Positions 1 through 14,960 of a DNA stretch of 64,000 bases are shown one piece after another (within the stretch, counting starts at the first letter, position 1; every line of letters begins with the position of its first letter). The position numbers and the translations under genes are program-made. This stretch comes from Lota lota (Eukaryota > Chordata > Actinopteri > Gadiformes > Lotidae): positions 3,432,191-3,496,190 of the forward strand of contig JACYXH010000473.1 of the NCBI GenBank assembly GCA_026745465.1. The letters are read 5' to 3'. The notes under the pieces are model-generated. The model searched no databases. It was not told the origin of the DNA and worked only from the letters and a program-made list of their open reading frames with translations.

Positions 1-276
1 TGTCGTACATGCTGTTTCCTAACCATGTAAATACCAACTCAATCAACTTAATTATTAGACAAAGCGCGCTGCCCACTGTTGTCCGATTACACACAACGCT
101 GTGTGAACATGTTAAGTGTGTGTTTTTGTGTGTGTGTGGGGGGGGGGGGGGCAATTTAAAGTGTATATAAGCGTGTCGACATTTCTGGGCCTGGTAATCA
201 CAATAAATGTTTGTCTATCGGTGTATGTGTGTGGCCATTTCTCGGTTGACCAAACTCTCTCTCTCTCTCTCTCTCT

Positions 277-313
<37 letters not shown>

Positions 314-427
314 ACAGAGTGTGCATGGCTTAATGCAGCAATCTCCAGCTCTATTCCAAAACACTTTTTATCTCTCTCTTTCATCCTTTCTCTCTCTCCC
401 TCTCCCTCTCTCTCTCGCTCTCTCACA

Positions 428-526
<99 letters not shown>

Positions 527-790
527 GCTCTCTCTCTTCACGCACCCAAATGAGCAGGCAGTTCGGAATTGGACCAATTAGTCTTGTCGATGTGGCCATT
601 CCGCCCTCTCCTTAGGGCTTTCCACTCTCTCCCTCTATCTCCCACTCTCTCTCCCACTCTCTCTCTCTCTCCCTGTACACCAGTGGGCACTCACCCAAGA
701 GATGTTTCTGAGGTGGAAAGATGTTGGTGGGGGTGGAGGTTGGGTGGAGGAGATAGGGTTGGTGTGTGATGGGTAGTGGTGCTGGTATCA
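1..790. repeat. Microsatellite-rich non-coding stretch
   Basis: The stretch holds a G-run near 139-151, a (CT) block near 257-280 running into (CA) to about 309, and a nearly pure (CT)n tract from 430 to 525, followed by broken CT-rich DNA to about 675. Both strands give long Ser/Leu or Arg/Glu open frames here. These are translations of the dinucleotide repeats, not genes. Confidence 0.9.
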
Positions 791-1330
791 GGCGCTCGAT
801 ATCATAATGGTGCATTACAGCTGCGATGCTCCCAGCAAGCCGCCGTTAGCATGGCCGGAGGTCAGCGGGAGTACGGCTTTGCGGCGTGATGGAAGCCTCT
901 GAAAGCACTCTCCGCCCCGCATTACGCTTTAATTGCAGGTGCGGCGGAGTGTGCGGGGTGAGCGCAGGGTTATCCGTAATGCAGAGCATCGCGGCCGTAA
1001 CCGTGCATCACCGCCACTCTCCCCTCCACCATCTGACCCGGCTAGCCGCCATCTCCTCGTCGCATCGATCGGCGGAAAAAGCTAATTTACATCCGATAAC
1101 GCCGCGCAGTTATCCGAGGTTCTAATGACGGATCTCAACCTGAGTTGTAGCTCTCAGCCGTGACCCCTCCCTCTCTGCCCTCTAAAGCAGGAGATGTGCG
1201 GTCTCATATATACTACCCTACTCCATTTCTATCTCATTATATAATGGCTACTCTGTGCTGCTGGAATAAGATTGAAACTATAGCGCAATTAGCTCCCACC
1301 TATAATTAAGGCGCTGCGTCACATGGCTGT
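790..1330. other. Repeat-free GC-balanced island, candidate conserved non-coding element
   Basis: This stretch breaks away from the surrounding repeats. It is CpG-containing, has no microsatellite, and carries homeodomain-type TAAT/ATTA cores, for example 'tacgctttaattgcagg' near 923-939. No reading frame resembles a known protein. I infer a possible cis-regulatory element from composition alone; conservation was not tested. Confidence 0.3.
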
Positions 1331-2980
1331 TCCCTGTCTGATTGTTTTGCTGTGGTGTGCAGCCGTTATTAGCTTAGCAAAGGAAAAACGCAACATTAGT
1401 CATCTGCGTGGTTCTATCTTTATCCTTTTTTACACTCTGTTCTGCATACTCAAATTACTTGTTTTACTTGTTTTTTTCAAAACAAGCAAGGCTTTAATGA
1501 AAGAACAAGACTTGCACATTCAAGTTGGTAACTATCCCTTTGTCGTAAAATTACAATCTAGTTATTTCATTATGTGTGGCACACAATCAATTGTTTCTCA
1601 AATCTGTGATTATTTGATCTATTTAATCTTGAGTTGATATGATGTATACTGCTTTTGCCTTTGTTTGCAAGCCATACGAATATTAAACAGAGGTTAAAAA
1701 AGTACCACATATTAGTTTCTCCATTAGGACCAACCACTTATGGGTCCTGTCTTTGACTCAGTGCTAATATACCACTAATATACTGTTAGTACAATGCTAA
1801 TATATTACTAATGTACTGTGCAATACACTATATAAGGCCATGCTAAGGACCTCATATGGAATACAAACATTGGCTTTGTGGGGTGCCCCCCTCTCTTCTG
1901 GGTAACATTGGAAAATAACACAGTGGAGCAGTTCAGAAAGAAGACTGACTAGTGAGTGACAAATTGTGATAAAGTACCACATTGCACATGAATATATACC
2001 CTTGATAAAATTGTACGTCCATGTCAGACATGTTAAAATGATGATCAGAAAGTGTTTTGGGCTGTACTGTTATTTTAAATCAATCCGAAAATATTAAGAA
2101 TGCCTCATTTATGAAAAACATGTCCACTTGAACATTAAACCCTTCTACTTTTAATAACCTTAACCTTTAATCTTTAATCCCCCTTCTCAGTTACCTAGGA
2201 AATATGTGAATTATAGCTGTCTCTTTAAACGAAACAGAGATAGTTGACATCATAAGTACAGAGTGCTGCAGGTTTTCAACTTGATATTCAAAGTGTGCAT
2301 TCAGTTATGTCCATATAATTTAGTGCTCTCTCTTCCTGCATTAACCAAAGCTGACTAAAACCTGTAATGCAATGACAGTTGTATTATTATCCCAAAGTGT
2401 ATCTCCAATTCTCATTTGCCCACAGTTTAGATCAAATAAAAGCGTGTGTGGCCTCTATACATAACACACTCTCTTCGACTCTATCACTTGCTTATGTGCA
2501 TAAATGAGCATTTTTATCAAACACAACAGTGGCAGTACGTTGCTGTTAATTGAGATACAGTGTGTTGGTCGAGGGCAGAATACACTGGAGTGGCATCGAC
2601 CGCACCACCTTGTTTATGTCACATTTGACTGAGCATGATCAATTGTGTCTTGGCACTTTGATTGATCACCAATATGCTTGTCACGGGCATGGATTGGTGC
2701 TATGGTTAGAATAATCCTAACGGGGCTAAATGATGAAGAAGAGAAATTCTCTACAATGCCCTGATGATATTGTGTTTTTTCTTTATTCAATGTCTTCATT
2801 TTAATATGTGGCTGTAAGACGTTTCCTTTCTTGGGGGGAAATGTACCGGATTTTTCTTACATGGACATACAATATGTCTTTGATTTCACCTTTTTATTCC
2901 TTCCATCTGTTTCTTTTACACTTTTGGCATTTGCACTCTTCATTACTACAGCTCTTATGCTCCTCTCTATGCTTATTCAA
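1330..2980. other. AT-rich non-coding DNA, nothing recognised
   Basis: AT-rich sequence with short chance ORFs only. The 104-codon frame at 1323-1637 (hydrophobic, cysteine-containing) has no recognisable domain or splice context. I see no RNA gene or mobile element. Confidence 0.6.

Positions 2981-2983
<3 letters not shown>

Positions 2984-3051
<68 letters not shown>
2984..3051 (+). repeat. (CT)n microsatellite, about 34 units
   Basis: Uninterrupted CT dinucleotides directly seen; CT-rich sequence continues on both sides. Confidence 0.97.
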
Positions 3052-3054
<3 letters not shown>

Positions 3055-3299
3055 TTTCTAGCCCCTCCACTTGTCATCTTCCCAAAGCCTCCACAACATG
3101 TCCTCTGAGCATCCGTGAATTCCCCTCTCTGCATAGATCTGTCCTCTGGATAAGGCAGCACATTCGCTCCATCCATCTCTGTCTCCACCTCCTTCCTTCC
3201 TCTCCCTTCTCATCCATCTCTCCTGCTCCCTCGCTCACTTCCTCTACCTTTTGTGGCAAGTGTCTCTGCTTTATTCCACATCACTCTAACCTCTAGACT

Positions 3300-3406
3300 A
3301 GACCGATATGTCTGTCTGTCTGTCTGTCTATCTCTCCATCCAGCCATCCATCCATCCATCCATGCATCTATCTATGTATCTGTGTGTCCATCTATCTATG
3401 TATCTA

Positions 3407-3443
<37 letters not shown>

Positions 3444-3545
3444 CTTTCTATATATCCGCCTATCTATCTATCTAGATCTGTCTATCTAATTACCTAGTTA
3501 TCCAGCTTTCTATCTTGCTACCTCTCCAACTAGCTACCTAGCTGT
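3300..3545 (+). repeat. Compound tetranucleotide repeat (TCTG/TCCA/TCTA) with a (TA)n core
   Basis: Successive short blocks of tctg, atcc, tcta and tatata run without a unique segment. They give meaningless Ile/Tyr/Ser-rich frames. Confidence 0.9.
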
Positions 3546-3633
3546 CTGTCTGACATTTCGAACATGCACCCAATTTCAGGCCTACAGCACTCTAAAGTCC
3601 AGTGCATTCCCTGCCCATCTCTATCTTCTCTCG

Positions 3634-3779
<146 letters not shown>

Positions 3780-3799
3780 AGTCTTTCACTCTGTCTATG

Positions 3800-4215
3800 T
3801 CTTGCTCCCTCCCCCTTTCCACTGAGCAGGGCCAATTAGAAAACATCCCAGACTCCTCCTTTGCTCAAGCTAGGCACTCTCTAGGGCAGGTAATTAAACA
3901 CAAACATTCCCCTTCTCTGTCTCCCTCTCCCTGTCTTCTCCCCCCCCCCTCTTTCTCTCTCTCCTTCTCTATCTCTCTCTCTCTCTCGCTGGTTTCAGTC
4001 TGCAGTCTCCCCTCTCCAGCTGTCTCACATATTCCCCGCCATGCTTTTTCTTTCTTCACCTCTTACTCTCACTCTTTCCTTTTCTCTCTCGATGTCCACA
4101 CAAAAACCCTTCCTTTTCCCTGCCTTCACTTCCACACGCACACACACACCTCCTTCCTCCCTCTGCATGCATTTGTTCAACCCTACGTGCCTCACTCCCC
4201 CACCCCTCCCCTCCT
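3800..4215. repeat. Degenerate pyrimidine-rich DNA
   Basis: CT- and C-rich low-complexity sequence with short (CA)n near 4139-4149. The long plus-strand Ser/Leu/Pro frame here is a low-complexity artefact. Confidence 0.75.
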
Positions 4216-4500
4216 CTGTTTTGCCAGGGAGCGGCGTGTGATATTCACACAGGGATTGTCTTTAGAGTCTCCATCTGTACAAAGACTTGTTATTCCTCTC
4301 CTGCCAGTGTTAAATCAGGCCCCTGGTGACCCTCCTGGTCCATGTATATGCCTCAGGACCAAACGACCACGCGTCTGCATTATCTGACAGTCCTGGCTCC
4401 CCTTCTAACAATGTTTCCTCCTCCTCCTCCTTCTCTCCCCTTGTCAGTGTCTGTCCGCTAGCAAGAGCCCCGGTGAAGCCGACATTCAGCACCTCGTCTA
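4215..4500. other. Unique-sequence island, candidate regulatory element
   Basis: Complex sequence between two CT repeats, with no domain-like reading frame. It includes 'gtgatattcacacaggg' near 4238-4254. I infer possible regulatory DNA; there is no direct proof. Confidence 0.25.
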
Positions 4501-4510
4501 ATGGCCATAG

Positions 4511-5640
<1,130 letters not shown>

Positions 5641-5686
5641 ATCTGTCGTTACCGGAGCAAATCTAATCCCCTCCCTCTTTCCCATG

Positions 5687-6050
5687 CCCCCCCCCCCCCC
5701 CCTCCCCCCCACACACACACACACAAAGACACACACACTCTGCCCAGCTTTCTCCGACAGCATACAGTTATTCACCAACAGAGACTACAACTGTACTTAC
5801 CACTCCAAGAACCCCCCCAACCTTCCTACCCCCACCACCCTCACTACCACCACCACCACCACGACCCTCCCTACTACCACCACCCCCACCACCCTCCCTA
5901 CCACCACCATCACCACCCTCCCTACCACCACCACCCTCCCTGCTGGTCCTCTAGTCCAGGGGAAGAAAGACCACAGTAAGATGGTTGCAGGAAGAAAGAC
6001 AAAACCACCACCAACACCACCACCAACACCACCACCACTACCACCACCTC
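5687..6050 (+). repeat. C-run, (CA)n and (ACC)n trinucleotide repeats
   Basis: A poly-C stretch (5687-5710) and a CA block (to about 5724) are followed by two ACC/CCA arrays (about 5815-5942 and 6000-6050). The predicted His/Pro/Thr-rich ORFs in all frames come from these repeats. Confidence 0.9.
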
Positions 6051-6299
6051 TGACATGGGGAAAGGGAGTAGGACAAGCAGTCTAACAGTACAGTTATCGG
6101 CTTCCTCAAAGACCAGGGGACAAAGGAAATATAAGCGAGATCGTTTCATATTAGCCATTATCCCAGAAGAAGGGATCACCCACACACAGACACACATGCG
6201 TTTGAATTGGACAAAGAGCAAATGCAGTTGTATGTCAGTGTCCGCGGTTAGGAGAGTGGGCACAGAGGAGGATGTCAGCCCACTGCTAACAGCTCCACT

Positions 6300-6560
6300 A
6301 CAAACGCGTGCACATCTGCCATAGCCACATAATTACAGCCTCATCAAAGCCTTTTGCTGCACTTCCGCTACTGACAGCATACAAAAAGAACCCAATTAGG
6401 TAATTATCTTTAAAGGTAGGGGCCTAATTCAGCCATTTGAGCTCCAAAGAAGCCCTGAGAAGGAGGGCACGGTAGCTGACAGCTAATTGGGAAGTGGGGC
6501 TGTGAAAGCATTAGCTCAGATTAAAAATTATATATTTAAATAAGATCAAGAAAGAAGGGG
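6300..6560. other. TAAT-rich unique island, candidate conserved enhancer
   Basis: Repeat-free, with dense homeodomain cores ('cccaattaggtaattatc' near 6391-6408, 'gacagctaattggg' near 6478-6491) and an AT-rich end. Nothing codes here. The composition resembles vertebrate conserved non-coding elements. This is inference only. Confidence 0.35.
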
Positions 6561-7140
6561 TTGTCATCACATGAGGCTCTGTGTATACGAAGAGGCTCTG
6601 AATACGAAACTTACATTTATGTATGACGGAAATGTCGTCCTTTTCATAGAGGAAAATGCAGTCACACATCGAAAACGTTCATTCATTTTAATGCATGGAA
6701 TAGGTCATGTTCTGTGTGTAAATGTCATGTTTCTTTGTTATTGCACTTTCGCTTTAACCTGCTTTGCACTTTCGCTTTAACCAGCTTTAACTTTATTTCA
6801 TTTTTTAATATTGGGTTTGGGTTCTATTTGTTGTTGTTGTTTTTTTGGTTAAAACAATGGAGTCCCTAATAGAGTAAACATCTCCTTTTAAACTAGGGGA
6901 TATTGCTTCTGTGCAATGCTCTATTCGGTCCCTGGTGTTTAACCAAATACACCAAACACTTCTGCAGCTGTCTGATAGGGTTTTCTTTTGCTAGTAGGTG
7001 TTTTGCTGGGATGTTGCTGATTCACTTATTCAGAATTATTTATAACTTTTTTCACATGGATTTCACTGCAAACATCCACCACAACCCCACGCGCTCTGAC
7101 CTTACTTTTATATACTGTATGGAGGGAAATATAATATATT
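6560..7140. other. Non-coding AT-rich DNA, nothing recognised
   Basis: Contains a T-rich stretch near 6800-6850 and a duplicated 'cactttcgctttaacc' at about 6743-6758 and 6766-6781. No gene or RNA recognised. Confidence 0.55.
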
Positions 7141-7880
7141 AGGGTTTGTTCATTCGTATTCTCGTAATGTACAATGCCATGCGGAACCACCAATCTCCAA
7201 CGGCGGATTTGTTTTCGTTGCGGGAAGCACTTCTTGCGAATTCCATTCGTCTCAAACTTTGGGGTGTTTTGCTACTTTTCCATTTTAGTCGCATTGAATT
7301 TAAACCTGGCCTTTTACCCCGACGCGTCCAGAATTCTGTGTGCGAGGCGAGTCCTGCTGGAAGTATGGTAAACACATGTCACAGCAATCATCGCCCTCCG
7401 CATTCTGATATCACCATTGTGCTTTCACCGCTTCGCTCTCTCAAACGCCTCCCATTGTCCGAATGAAAGCGTCTGTCAGTGTGATCAAATCGGTGTTGGG
7501 TACATTAAAGCGCCGTACAATTACCACACTTGTTATCCGGGTCCTATGCATAATCCAATACACCGCTACCGCTCTGCCCTTGAGCTCCGAGCACTGAAGA
7601 TAATTGACACAAATTTCCAGGTGTAGCGGCGAAGTATGCCTAATGCTTGCCGGAGACAGGCCCGTTATTGTATATGGCGTTTGACGTCTTTTCTTGTGCT
7701 GTGCCGCATGTCTCTCTTTATTTCATCAGCCGTGGCAAGGCGCAGGCTGGCAATAATCAACACAATGATAGCCAGACATAATAATCCCATCCATGCGAAC
7801 ATATTGCCATGCATTATTCATTTTCTCCGTGTGTCTGATTACACCACTACCATTTGACAACCATCACACTCCAATGTGTT
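7140..7880. other. Long unique island, candidate conserved non-coding element
   Basis: About 740 bp free of microsatellites, with balanced base composition. It contains an octamer-like 'tatgcataat' (about 7546-7555) and many TAAT/ATTA cores near 7740-7860. The ORFs on both strands overlap, lack domains and lack splice context, so I do not call a gene. Confidence 0.35.
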
Positions 7881-7939
7881 TGGATCGCGCCCTGCGAGGA
7901 GTGTGGAAAAATCGGCGAAACGCCTCATGTACAGCCTAT

Positions 7940-8428
7940 CTATCATGCAAAATGGTGTGTGTGTGTGGGGGGGGGGGGGGGCTCTTATGGAAGGGAATGT
8001 GAAATATGAAAGATGGGTGAACAGATGAGGCTGGAAGAGAAGAGAGTATGGTTTCTAAATGGAGCGCTGAGGTATTAAACAGCATTTCCCCCAGGGGGTG
8101 AAGACGGAGAAGTAGCCACAGAACCGCTGGATAGTGCGGATGGTTTCACCGTAATGCATGTTTGAGATAAATCTGGAGCGCCAAGTGTTATTTGAGTTGT
8201 GAGTGAGGTCATTTAAACATTCCCATTGATTAGCATTGCTTGGGAAGTGTGTGTGTTGCAGTCCGGTGGGGGGGGGGGGGGGGGGGGGGGGTTAGACGAT
8301 GGCGGCCGTACTTAACGCTTGTCATGCTGTTCAATAGAGTCCAGACTGTACCTCCCACATCAAGGCCCTGTGGAAGGCCTTCCCAGCCCTGCCCCACTTC
8401 AGCTGGCTCAATAGCAAGCAAGGACACG

Positions 8429-8484
<56 letters not shown>

Positions 8485-8800
8485 TGCACGTTGAGAAACA
8501 AACACAATCACATATACGTGTACGTTTAGACACACACACGCATGTTTAGACACACACACAAACACACTGACAAACACACACACATGCACTTTTAGACACA
8601 CACACACACACACAAACATACATTTATACATGCATGCACGTTTAGACAGACACACCTACCTACACAAAAACGTGCACACACAAACTATTACACCTACACA
8701 AACACACACACACAGATACACACAACCCCACATATAAACACATACACACACACCTACACAGACAACTACACGGACACACACACACACACACTTGCACTTC
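7940..8800 (+). repeat. G-runs and degenerate (CA)n minisatellite
   Basis: A G-run near 7968-7981, a 24-base G-run at 8268-8291, a clean (CA)n at 8431-8480, then imperfect CA-rich repeats with recurring 'gtttagacacacac' units to about 8790. The minus-strand Cys/Val ORFs are repeat artefacts. Confidence 0.9.
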
Positions 8801-9361
8801 CTTTGGAAATAGCCTTCAATCCACAAGTGCAGTTCAATACGGCTCATTAATATGGGAGTGTGAGGCCAGAACGGGCTGCTTGTTCTACAAAGTCAGATTG
8901 TTAGACAGTTCGACCATAAGCCGCCAATGTGAGAAATATACTAATGCACAAAAGACCGCTAAGGAATCTGCCAAGGTTGAGAATCAAGATGAAGTGCTCG
9001 GTCGATCCCCAAATTGATTCAGAAGCCTAGAACTGAAAAAGTACTGGAGACGGTGTCACACTGTTTGACAGCTAATTCATTCTTAGCCTTATTCTTGTCC
9101 AATAGTCTCAAGACACATGATAGTCTTTCTGTCACACAAAAGGGTAACGCTTGAAGGTGGGTTGAGAGCCCTGGAATTTCTTCCTATTGTGTGTACAGTA
9201 TTGTATAATAATGAAGCTATCCAGTATAAAACTAATTTAGAGACAAAGCGGAAAACAGAATGTGCCCATGAGGAAGAGGGGCATAAATTGCCATTATTGT
9301 GAATAAAAAGGAATAGTAACATTCTCAATTCTTGCCCATGCAACAATAGGGATTTAGACAT

Positions 9362-9362
<1 letters not shown>
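8800..9362. other. Unique DNA, nothing recognised
   Basis: Complex sequence with short, mutually antisense chance ORFs; no domain, RNA or transposon end seen. Confidence 0.5.

Positions 9363-9363
<1 letters not shown>

Positions 9364-9441
<78 letters not shown>
9364..9441 (+). repeat. (GT)n microsatellite, about 39 units
   Basis: A perfect GT dinucleotide array read directly. Confidence 0.98.
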
Positions 9442-9444
<3 letters not shown>

Positions 9445-9447
<3 letters not shown>

Positions 9448-10800
9448 AAATGTATTTTTTGATTTAAGATTGGCACTTGGCTACAAATGATATCTTGACT
9501 TGACATGGTTGTCAAAATTTTAAGTCTTGAAAAGTACTACATTTAGACTTGCAAATTGACATGACACATGAGAACTGTGTGCTGAGATTCAAGACAGACA
9601 AAGGGGCTCGAGCAAAGGTGACCTGTCTTCACCTGCTGTTTTACAGTCAGTTTCCAAGGAGCATTGAATTGTGTAACGTCAACGTCAAGACGTCAAGACA
9701 CAGACATCAAGCCGCTTAAATGAATAAATCCGAGTTAGGTGAACATTACTTGAGTCAAACCTATCCAGCGATTTTAGGTTTTTGGAGAATGTTATGCGAT
9801 GGTTCCCAGCTCTTAATCCATGAGTTGATCGGTATAGTTCATGCATCTTTTGTGATATGTTCTGACATCGTTTCCCTTTGATGTCAGAAAATGTTAAATT
9901 AAGCATGTATTGTATTGGCTTGTTGATGTAAGCCTCGTGAGACCATCCGGATATTCAATGAATATTGGCCTTGGCTGGGTAGCAATTGATTTCAACATAT
10001 GGGCGCTGCCTTACGTTGTTCAAAAATCTTACTGAATCCAGTCAGAAGTAAAGCAAAAACATCTCCCCTGGGAAAAACCTTCCCTGCAAATGTATATTCA
10101 TTTTTTTTAAACATTGTAAATGCTGGAGACTGTCGGGTTCCTCATCATCAGCTGAAACCTCCTCCCCCTAGCCCTGATTGGTCCTATCATTTAAACATTT
10201 TTGGGAGAGGCTTTCAAAGGGCTCAAGGCCGAACTGATCTGCAGAGGAACAGAATGGGAACTCGCAATATCAGGATGAACTCAGAAGGCTACATCAATGT
10301 ATGCCTGAACATAAACAATAACATTTATAACTGAATGCCTCAACTTTCAAACACAACGCCAAAACTAAATCATTTCTTAATCAATAGGCATACCAACCCA
10401 TTCCTGACTTTGTGCTGAATAACACTTACCTATCATCGTGTGTGTCATTTTTAATCGTGTTTTGTTTAGAATATCTAACTAAATCTCCATCCAGATATTT
10501 TCCACCACTCAGAGGCTTCAGACATGTCTCCTGGGCTGCAGCTGTACACTATTGTTTGATTCCACTTCCTAAAACAAGCTGCAACATAATCCTGCACACT
10601 TCTCTTGAGAATGGCAATAGTTTGTATTTGCTCCTGGGTCGACAAGTTAGGAATTGTGTATTATAATATAATTTAATTTGCATTAGAAAAAACATCAAAA
10701 CTCAGCTCTTATGTTTTCTATGCAAATCCCTTTGGCCAAATGATTCAATAGACCAACTTAAACGTTCAACGACTCTTAACTGTCTATGCTCTTAAAGTAC
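9445..10800. other. Non-coding unique DNA, nothing recognised
   Basis: Ordinary AT-rich sequence with only short unsupported ORFs. No tRNA, snRNA or transposon ends identified. Confidence 0.5.
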
Positions 10801-11110
10801 AGCCATTCCATAAATTCATACGACAACATTTTCGCTGAGGAAATAAATGGCGCCGTGCGGCGACACACGCGGGTCTATAAGCTTCCCACATCGACAATCA
10901 CCCGAAGGATTAGCACCATTTCTCACACCGACGCCACAAGTGACTGCTGGGGATGGATGAGGTAACCGCTGCTGCCACGGGCTTTCAGCTGTGATTCTTT
11001 CTTTATTGACTAGGTGTGGACGTGGGCTGAAGCAAATCACTGAGTTGGGAAACGCTCCAATGTCAATTAAAAGCCCGTATTTTGAATGTGGAGCAAAAAT
11101 GGAGAACCAA
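10800..11110. other. Unique island, candidate regulatory element
   Basis: Higher GC and CpG than its flanks, containing 'ccaatgtcaattaaaagc' (about 11056-11073) and a poly-pyrimidine-free body. The composition suggests regulatory DNA, but this is unproven. Confidence 0.25.
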
Positions 11111-13720
11111 CTGTGGCAGGCTTGTCAGAGAAACTCCCTATTGTTTAAATCACTTTCTGTTATCTTTATTGAAGATAAGCTTTAAACACCTACAGACATC
11201 TTCCTATTTGTTTATTGTGTATCATGGTGGAAATAGCAACAGAACACCAACAACTAGGTTAACTTCAACTGCCCATCTCTTGGCGTATCTTGGAATAATA
11301 ATGTCAACACATTCTAATACATTGCCAGTGATCAAGTTCACCCATGTTGTTGTTTTCCATTAATTATAGTTGCAACGCAAATGTTAACTAGGCTAATGTA
11401 TGGTTCTGTATCTAGAGTGGGACAAAGCCTAGGCTGTAAGTACACCTAATAAGTTAGGTTAGTTCTATTTTGGATAATATCAATTTGCCATATGATATTG
11501 TTACAACCTTCAGTCGTGTGTTTGCAACAATCTCATTGTAGTCCTGTCCTGTTGTTGGTTTCCCTGCGTGTGTGTTTGAGGGTTAATTGGTTGTGTGTCT
11601 GTGAGGGTTTATTGGTTATTGGTGTGTGTGGTTGCGTGGATTGCTTGGCAATGCCCCATGCGGCTAAGTTTAGAGTATTGTTATTTTGCAAGATTAATAC
11701 ATTTTTCTTTTCTTTTAATGTACTTTTTGTGTGTATTAAAGTTATTGGAAGCTGAGGTGTCTTGTTACTGGCCAGTTCCCTACAGCCTGGCTGTAACAAT
11801 ATGGATAATGTATAGGCCATGTTTAAATTAACAACGTATAACAACTGGTTCACTTACTATGATAAATTCAATGTAGGTTAACATTGGTTTATTGTATAAC
11901 AGTATAATTGCCATATACAGTAAGAGATGGGTTTTCAAACATTGAAACTGTAAATAACTTGAGACAGCTACAGTGGATTAGAAGTGGCTTCATTAGCATA
12001 AACACCATTAGAAGTTCTGACAACATCCTAATGGCATTTCCTAGTTCAGTGGTTCACATGGGACTAAAATTACATATCAAAGATGGTTAATAGTTACACA
12101 TATAAACCACTTAATTATAAGGATTTATCCTAATGAATATACTAAATAATATTTGTTTGCTGTGTGTATTACTTTACATAAGTACACTATTTCGCAAAGT
12201 AGCTTCCTAACGGCATTTATAAATTAACTGCAGTAAATATAGCAATGAAAAGTTCATTGAGTGTATATAATATTCTCCCTGTTATTTAATATTGGAGACA
12301 TAAACCTCACTTCAACTAGAATTACAGAATGTTAAACATGGAGGTGCTATTCGATGTGTAATACTCCATTACCAATGCAATATTGTAATTAAATGTGTAA
12401 AACCCATTTGTGCCTATTTTACTATTTTGGTCCCAAGGCCTTGTGGGAGAATGGATATGGTGGCTTTGAATATAAGTGCTGATTTCACATTTGATTTTTT
12501 AATTATGTTAGGCCCTTCTGAGCAAAATCAGCAAATCGTGTTAACTAAATTATAGATTTGACTAAATGCATTATTCAAAATGTAATCTATTATAGAGACT
12601 CTGTTGTTTCACTGAATAGTAACCTTAGGATGAGGGGCCATTTTCCCTTCTACTTTGACAGATTATTCTTATTAATTATTTCACACTGTTCAAAAATCCA
12701 ATTTTTTGAAAGAGTTTATATTATTTATTTTTTTCCAAAGTCTAATGCCACAATTAATGCATTTCTCGTTCCCCCACCTCGAACTTTGACGCAGCATCCT
12801 TCTCTCTTCCTTCTCCTTCGATGCCAATACCGACGGCTTCCTTTTTAGAGGGCATCCCACTGCGCCAGCTTCTTCCAGACATAAATATCCCTTCTCGCTA
12901 TACCACTTCCCATCTCTCGGTCTGACCTTCTTTCACTCCCTCCCAACACCAGCCCCCCCTCCTCATCTTTCTCTATTCTCCCTAACTCCCTATTTTTTAT
13001 ATCACCTCTCCATTCATCTCTCTTTCTCTCTCTCTCTGTCTTGCATCTCCATAGACAGTCCCGGTAGTGCTGTTTGCTGTATGTTTTATTAGGGTCTCTC
13101 ACCTCCTATTCTGAGTGTAGATTATTTCCCCTTCCTTATTCCTTTCTCTCTTGGTGCTTAGCTGTTATTTTATCCCTTCACATCTGCTTTTTTGTTTCAT
13201 CACACTGCTTTTCTTCTTTTAAATTATTCATAAAGCTTGTTGAATCTCCCCACTTCCAGGATACTTTTGGAGGCAAAGCTCTGGAAATGTTGCAGTTTCA
13301 ATTCTGGAATTTCAACATTTCTACACAAAGGTAAACATGAACATTTAGCATTTGTCCAATCTGTAGCCATTGTTTGTCAAATGTGGCCCTTAAAACCTTT
13401 GGCTTGGATGCCAGTAGAACAATAATATTACCATTGCACCCTAAAACATTTGTATTAAATTTCATATAAATGATAAAAGCCTTGAGCCAGAAAAGAAATA
13501 ACCCTTTTTTTCAGCAATAGAATAGAAAATGAATCGACATATTCAAATAACCATTCCTTTTGAATTCATCTTTGAATGCCTCAAATCTAAAATCAGGATA
13601 CTTTCTGAAAGGCTGCAGTCCAGAGCTGAAATCGCACTGTAATTTTCTTAGCTGTGCTGTAAATATAGTCTGTGATTTGGGTTATCGTTTTAAAGTATCA
13701 CCGAATACCTATTTCAGTAG
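11110..13720. other. AT-rich gene-free DNA
   Basis: Long AT-rich stretch with GT-rich degenerate sequence near 11560-11640 and CT-rich sequence near 12940-13040. No gene, RNA or complete mobile element recognised. Confidence 0.55.
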
Positions 13721-14960
13721 GGTTCATAAAACCCCCTGAAGGGCTTCACATTCACTCATCCACCCTGTAAGCTTTTTGACGTCTGTCTCTAGATCCCATT
13801 GCGGGCGGCCTACAATTGCTGAACAATCACAAGCAGGTGATTACTTACATTTTTCAGCAATTTTCCAAAACTGCCCTCGATTGTCAAAATATTTTTCTTA
13901 ACTCACAATCATCCATACCTCCCACCAGTCAGCTTGTTACTACCCTTGGTGTCTAACTGTTGCCATGGACAACTTTAAAGTAAAGTATTTAACAGCTGGA
14001 AGGTTGGATATAGGAGATATAGGGCTATCTATATGTCAGGTAGAGAATCCTGGCTAAATTGTAGATAAAGGTTTAAATGTGAGGCCCTTTGGAGACAAAA
14101 ATCACGTTGGGGATTTATATAGATTCATTTTATACTCAATGCATCTTACTTTCTTAGATGTTGCAATACTGCCCTCTGCAGTCCAGAGTAAAAAAGACTT
14201 TTGGGCTTAATTTATATCAAACCTTACATTTGTCATTCGTTTTTTTTTTTATGTTGTTTAATGTTATATGGCAATCAACTACATATTTGATTGTACACAG
14301 GTTCCACAAATAGCCTACAATCAAATAGCCTATGTTAAGACCTACAAGTAGGTCAAAAACTAGCTCTTGGTGTACCTGGAGTATTTTTAATGAAAATAAT
14401 AATTGCTTTTCAACCAACAACTTAGTACTCATCAGATTTCGAAATTCATTTAATGTCTGTTTTTAAAGGACGATGTAGAAGCAATTTGGTTCATCCGCAG
14501 TGCATCAAGGGCCTAATATGCACATTTGTTCATGTGTATTATAAATGGTGCATTATAATTATCGTGTATTAAAGGTATTTTCTGGGATCTTTCCCCCTTC
14601 CCAACATGATTTTGAATACAAGAAAAATGGTGACTCAAAATCTCAATAGAAATGTTCACCCAATATCTTTACCTTTCAACAGACCCTACCAATCCACCTG
14701 TGAAGTTCAACAAGATAACTGACAGCGAGGAGTGCACAGGGTCAACACCCCGGTGCCCAGACAACAGATGCCACAAAGTGCTCCCGGCTGCCAAAATTAA
14801 TATTCACCGGCCCGTCGGCACGTCACACATCCACGTGTACGGTCTGCCGCATGTCACTGTGCATTACTTCAAGGTCCATGTGCGTTTCACGCTGTGCTCG
14901 TCACACTGTAGGACAGCAGAGGTGACACTACACAACACCAGATCATTGTGTACACTGCAG
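13720..14960. other. Unique islands, candidate conserved non-coding elements
   Basis: Two repeat-free blocks, about 13720-13960 and 14455-14960, have balanced composition and homeodomain cores (for example near 13810-13845 and 14540-14570). A 136-codon plus-strand frame spans 14652-15062 but shows no domain I know. Its second half would be interrupted differently in any spliced model, so I leave it as non-coding. Confidence 0.3.

Noticed and set aside
116-553. 145-codon Ser/Leu-rich ORF and its antisense partner
   Set aside because: Translation of (CT)n and (CA)n repeats; no domain or splice signals.
3797-4387. 196-codon plus-strand ORF
   Set aside because: Pyrimidine-rich low complexity gives Ser/Pro/Leu in any frame; no homology recognised.
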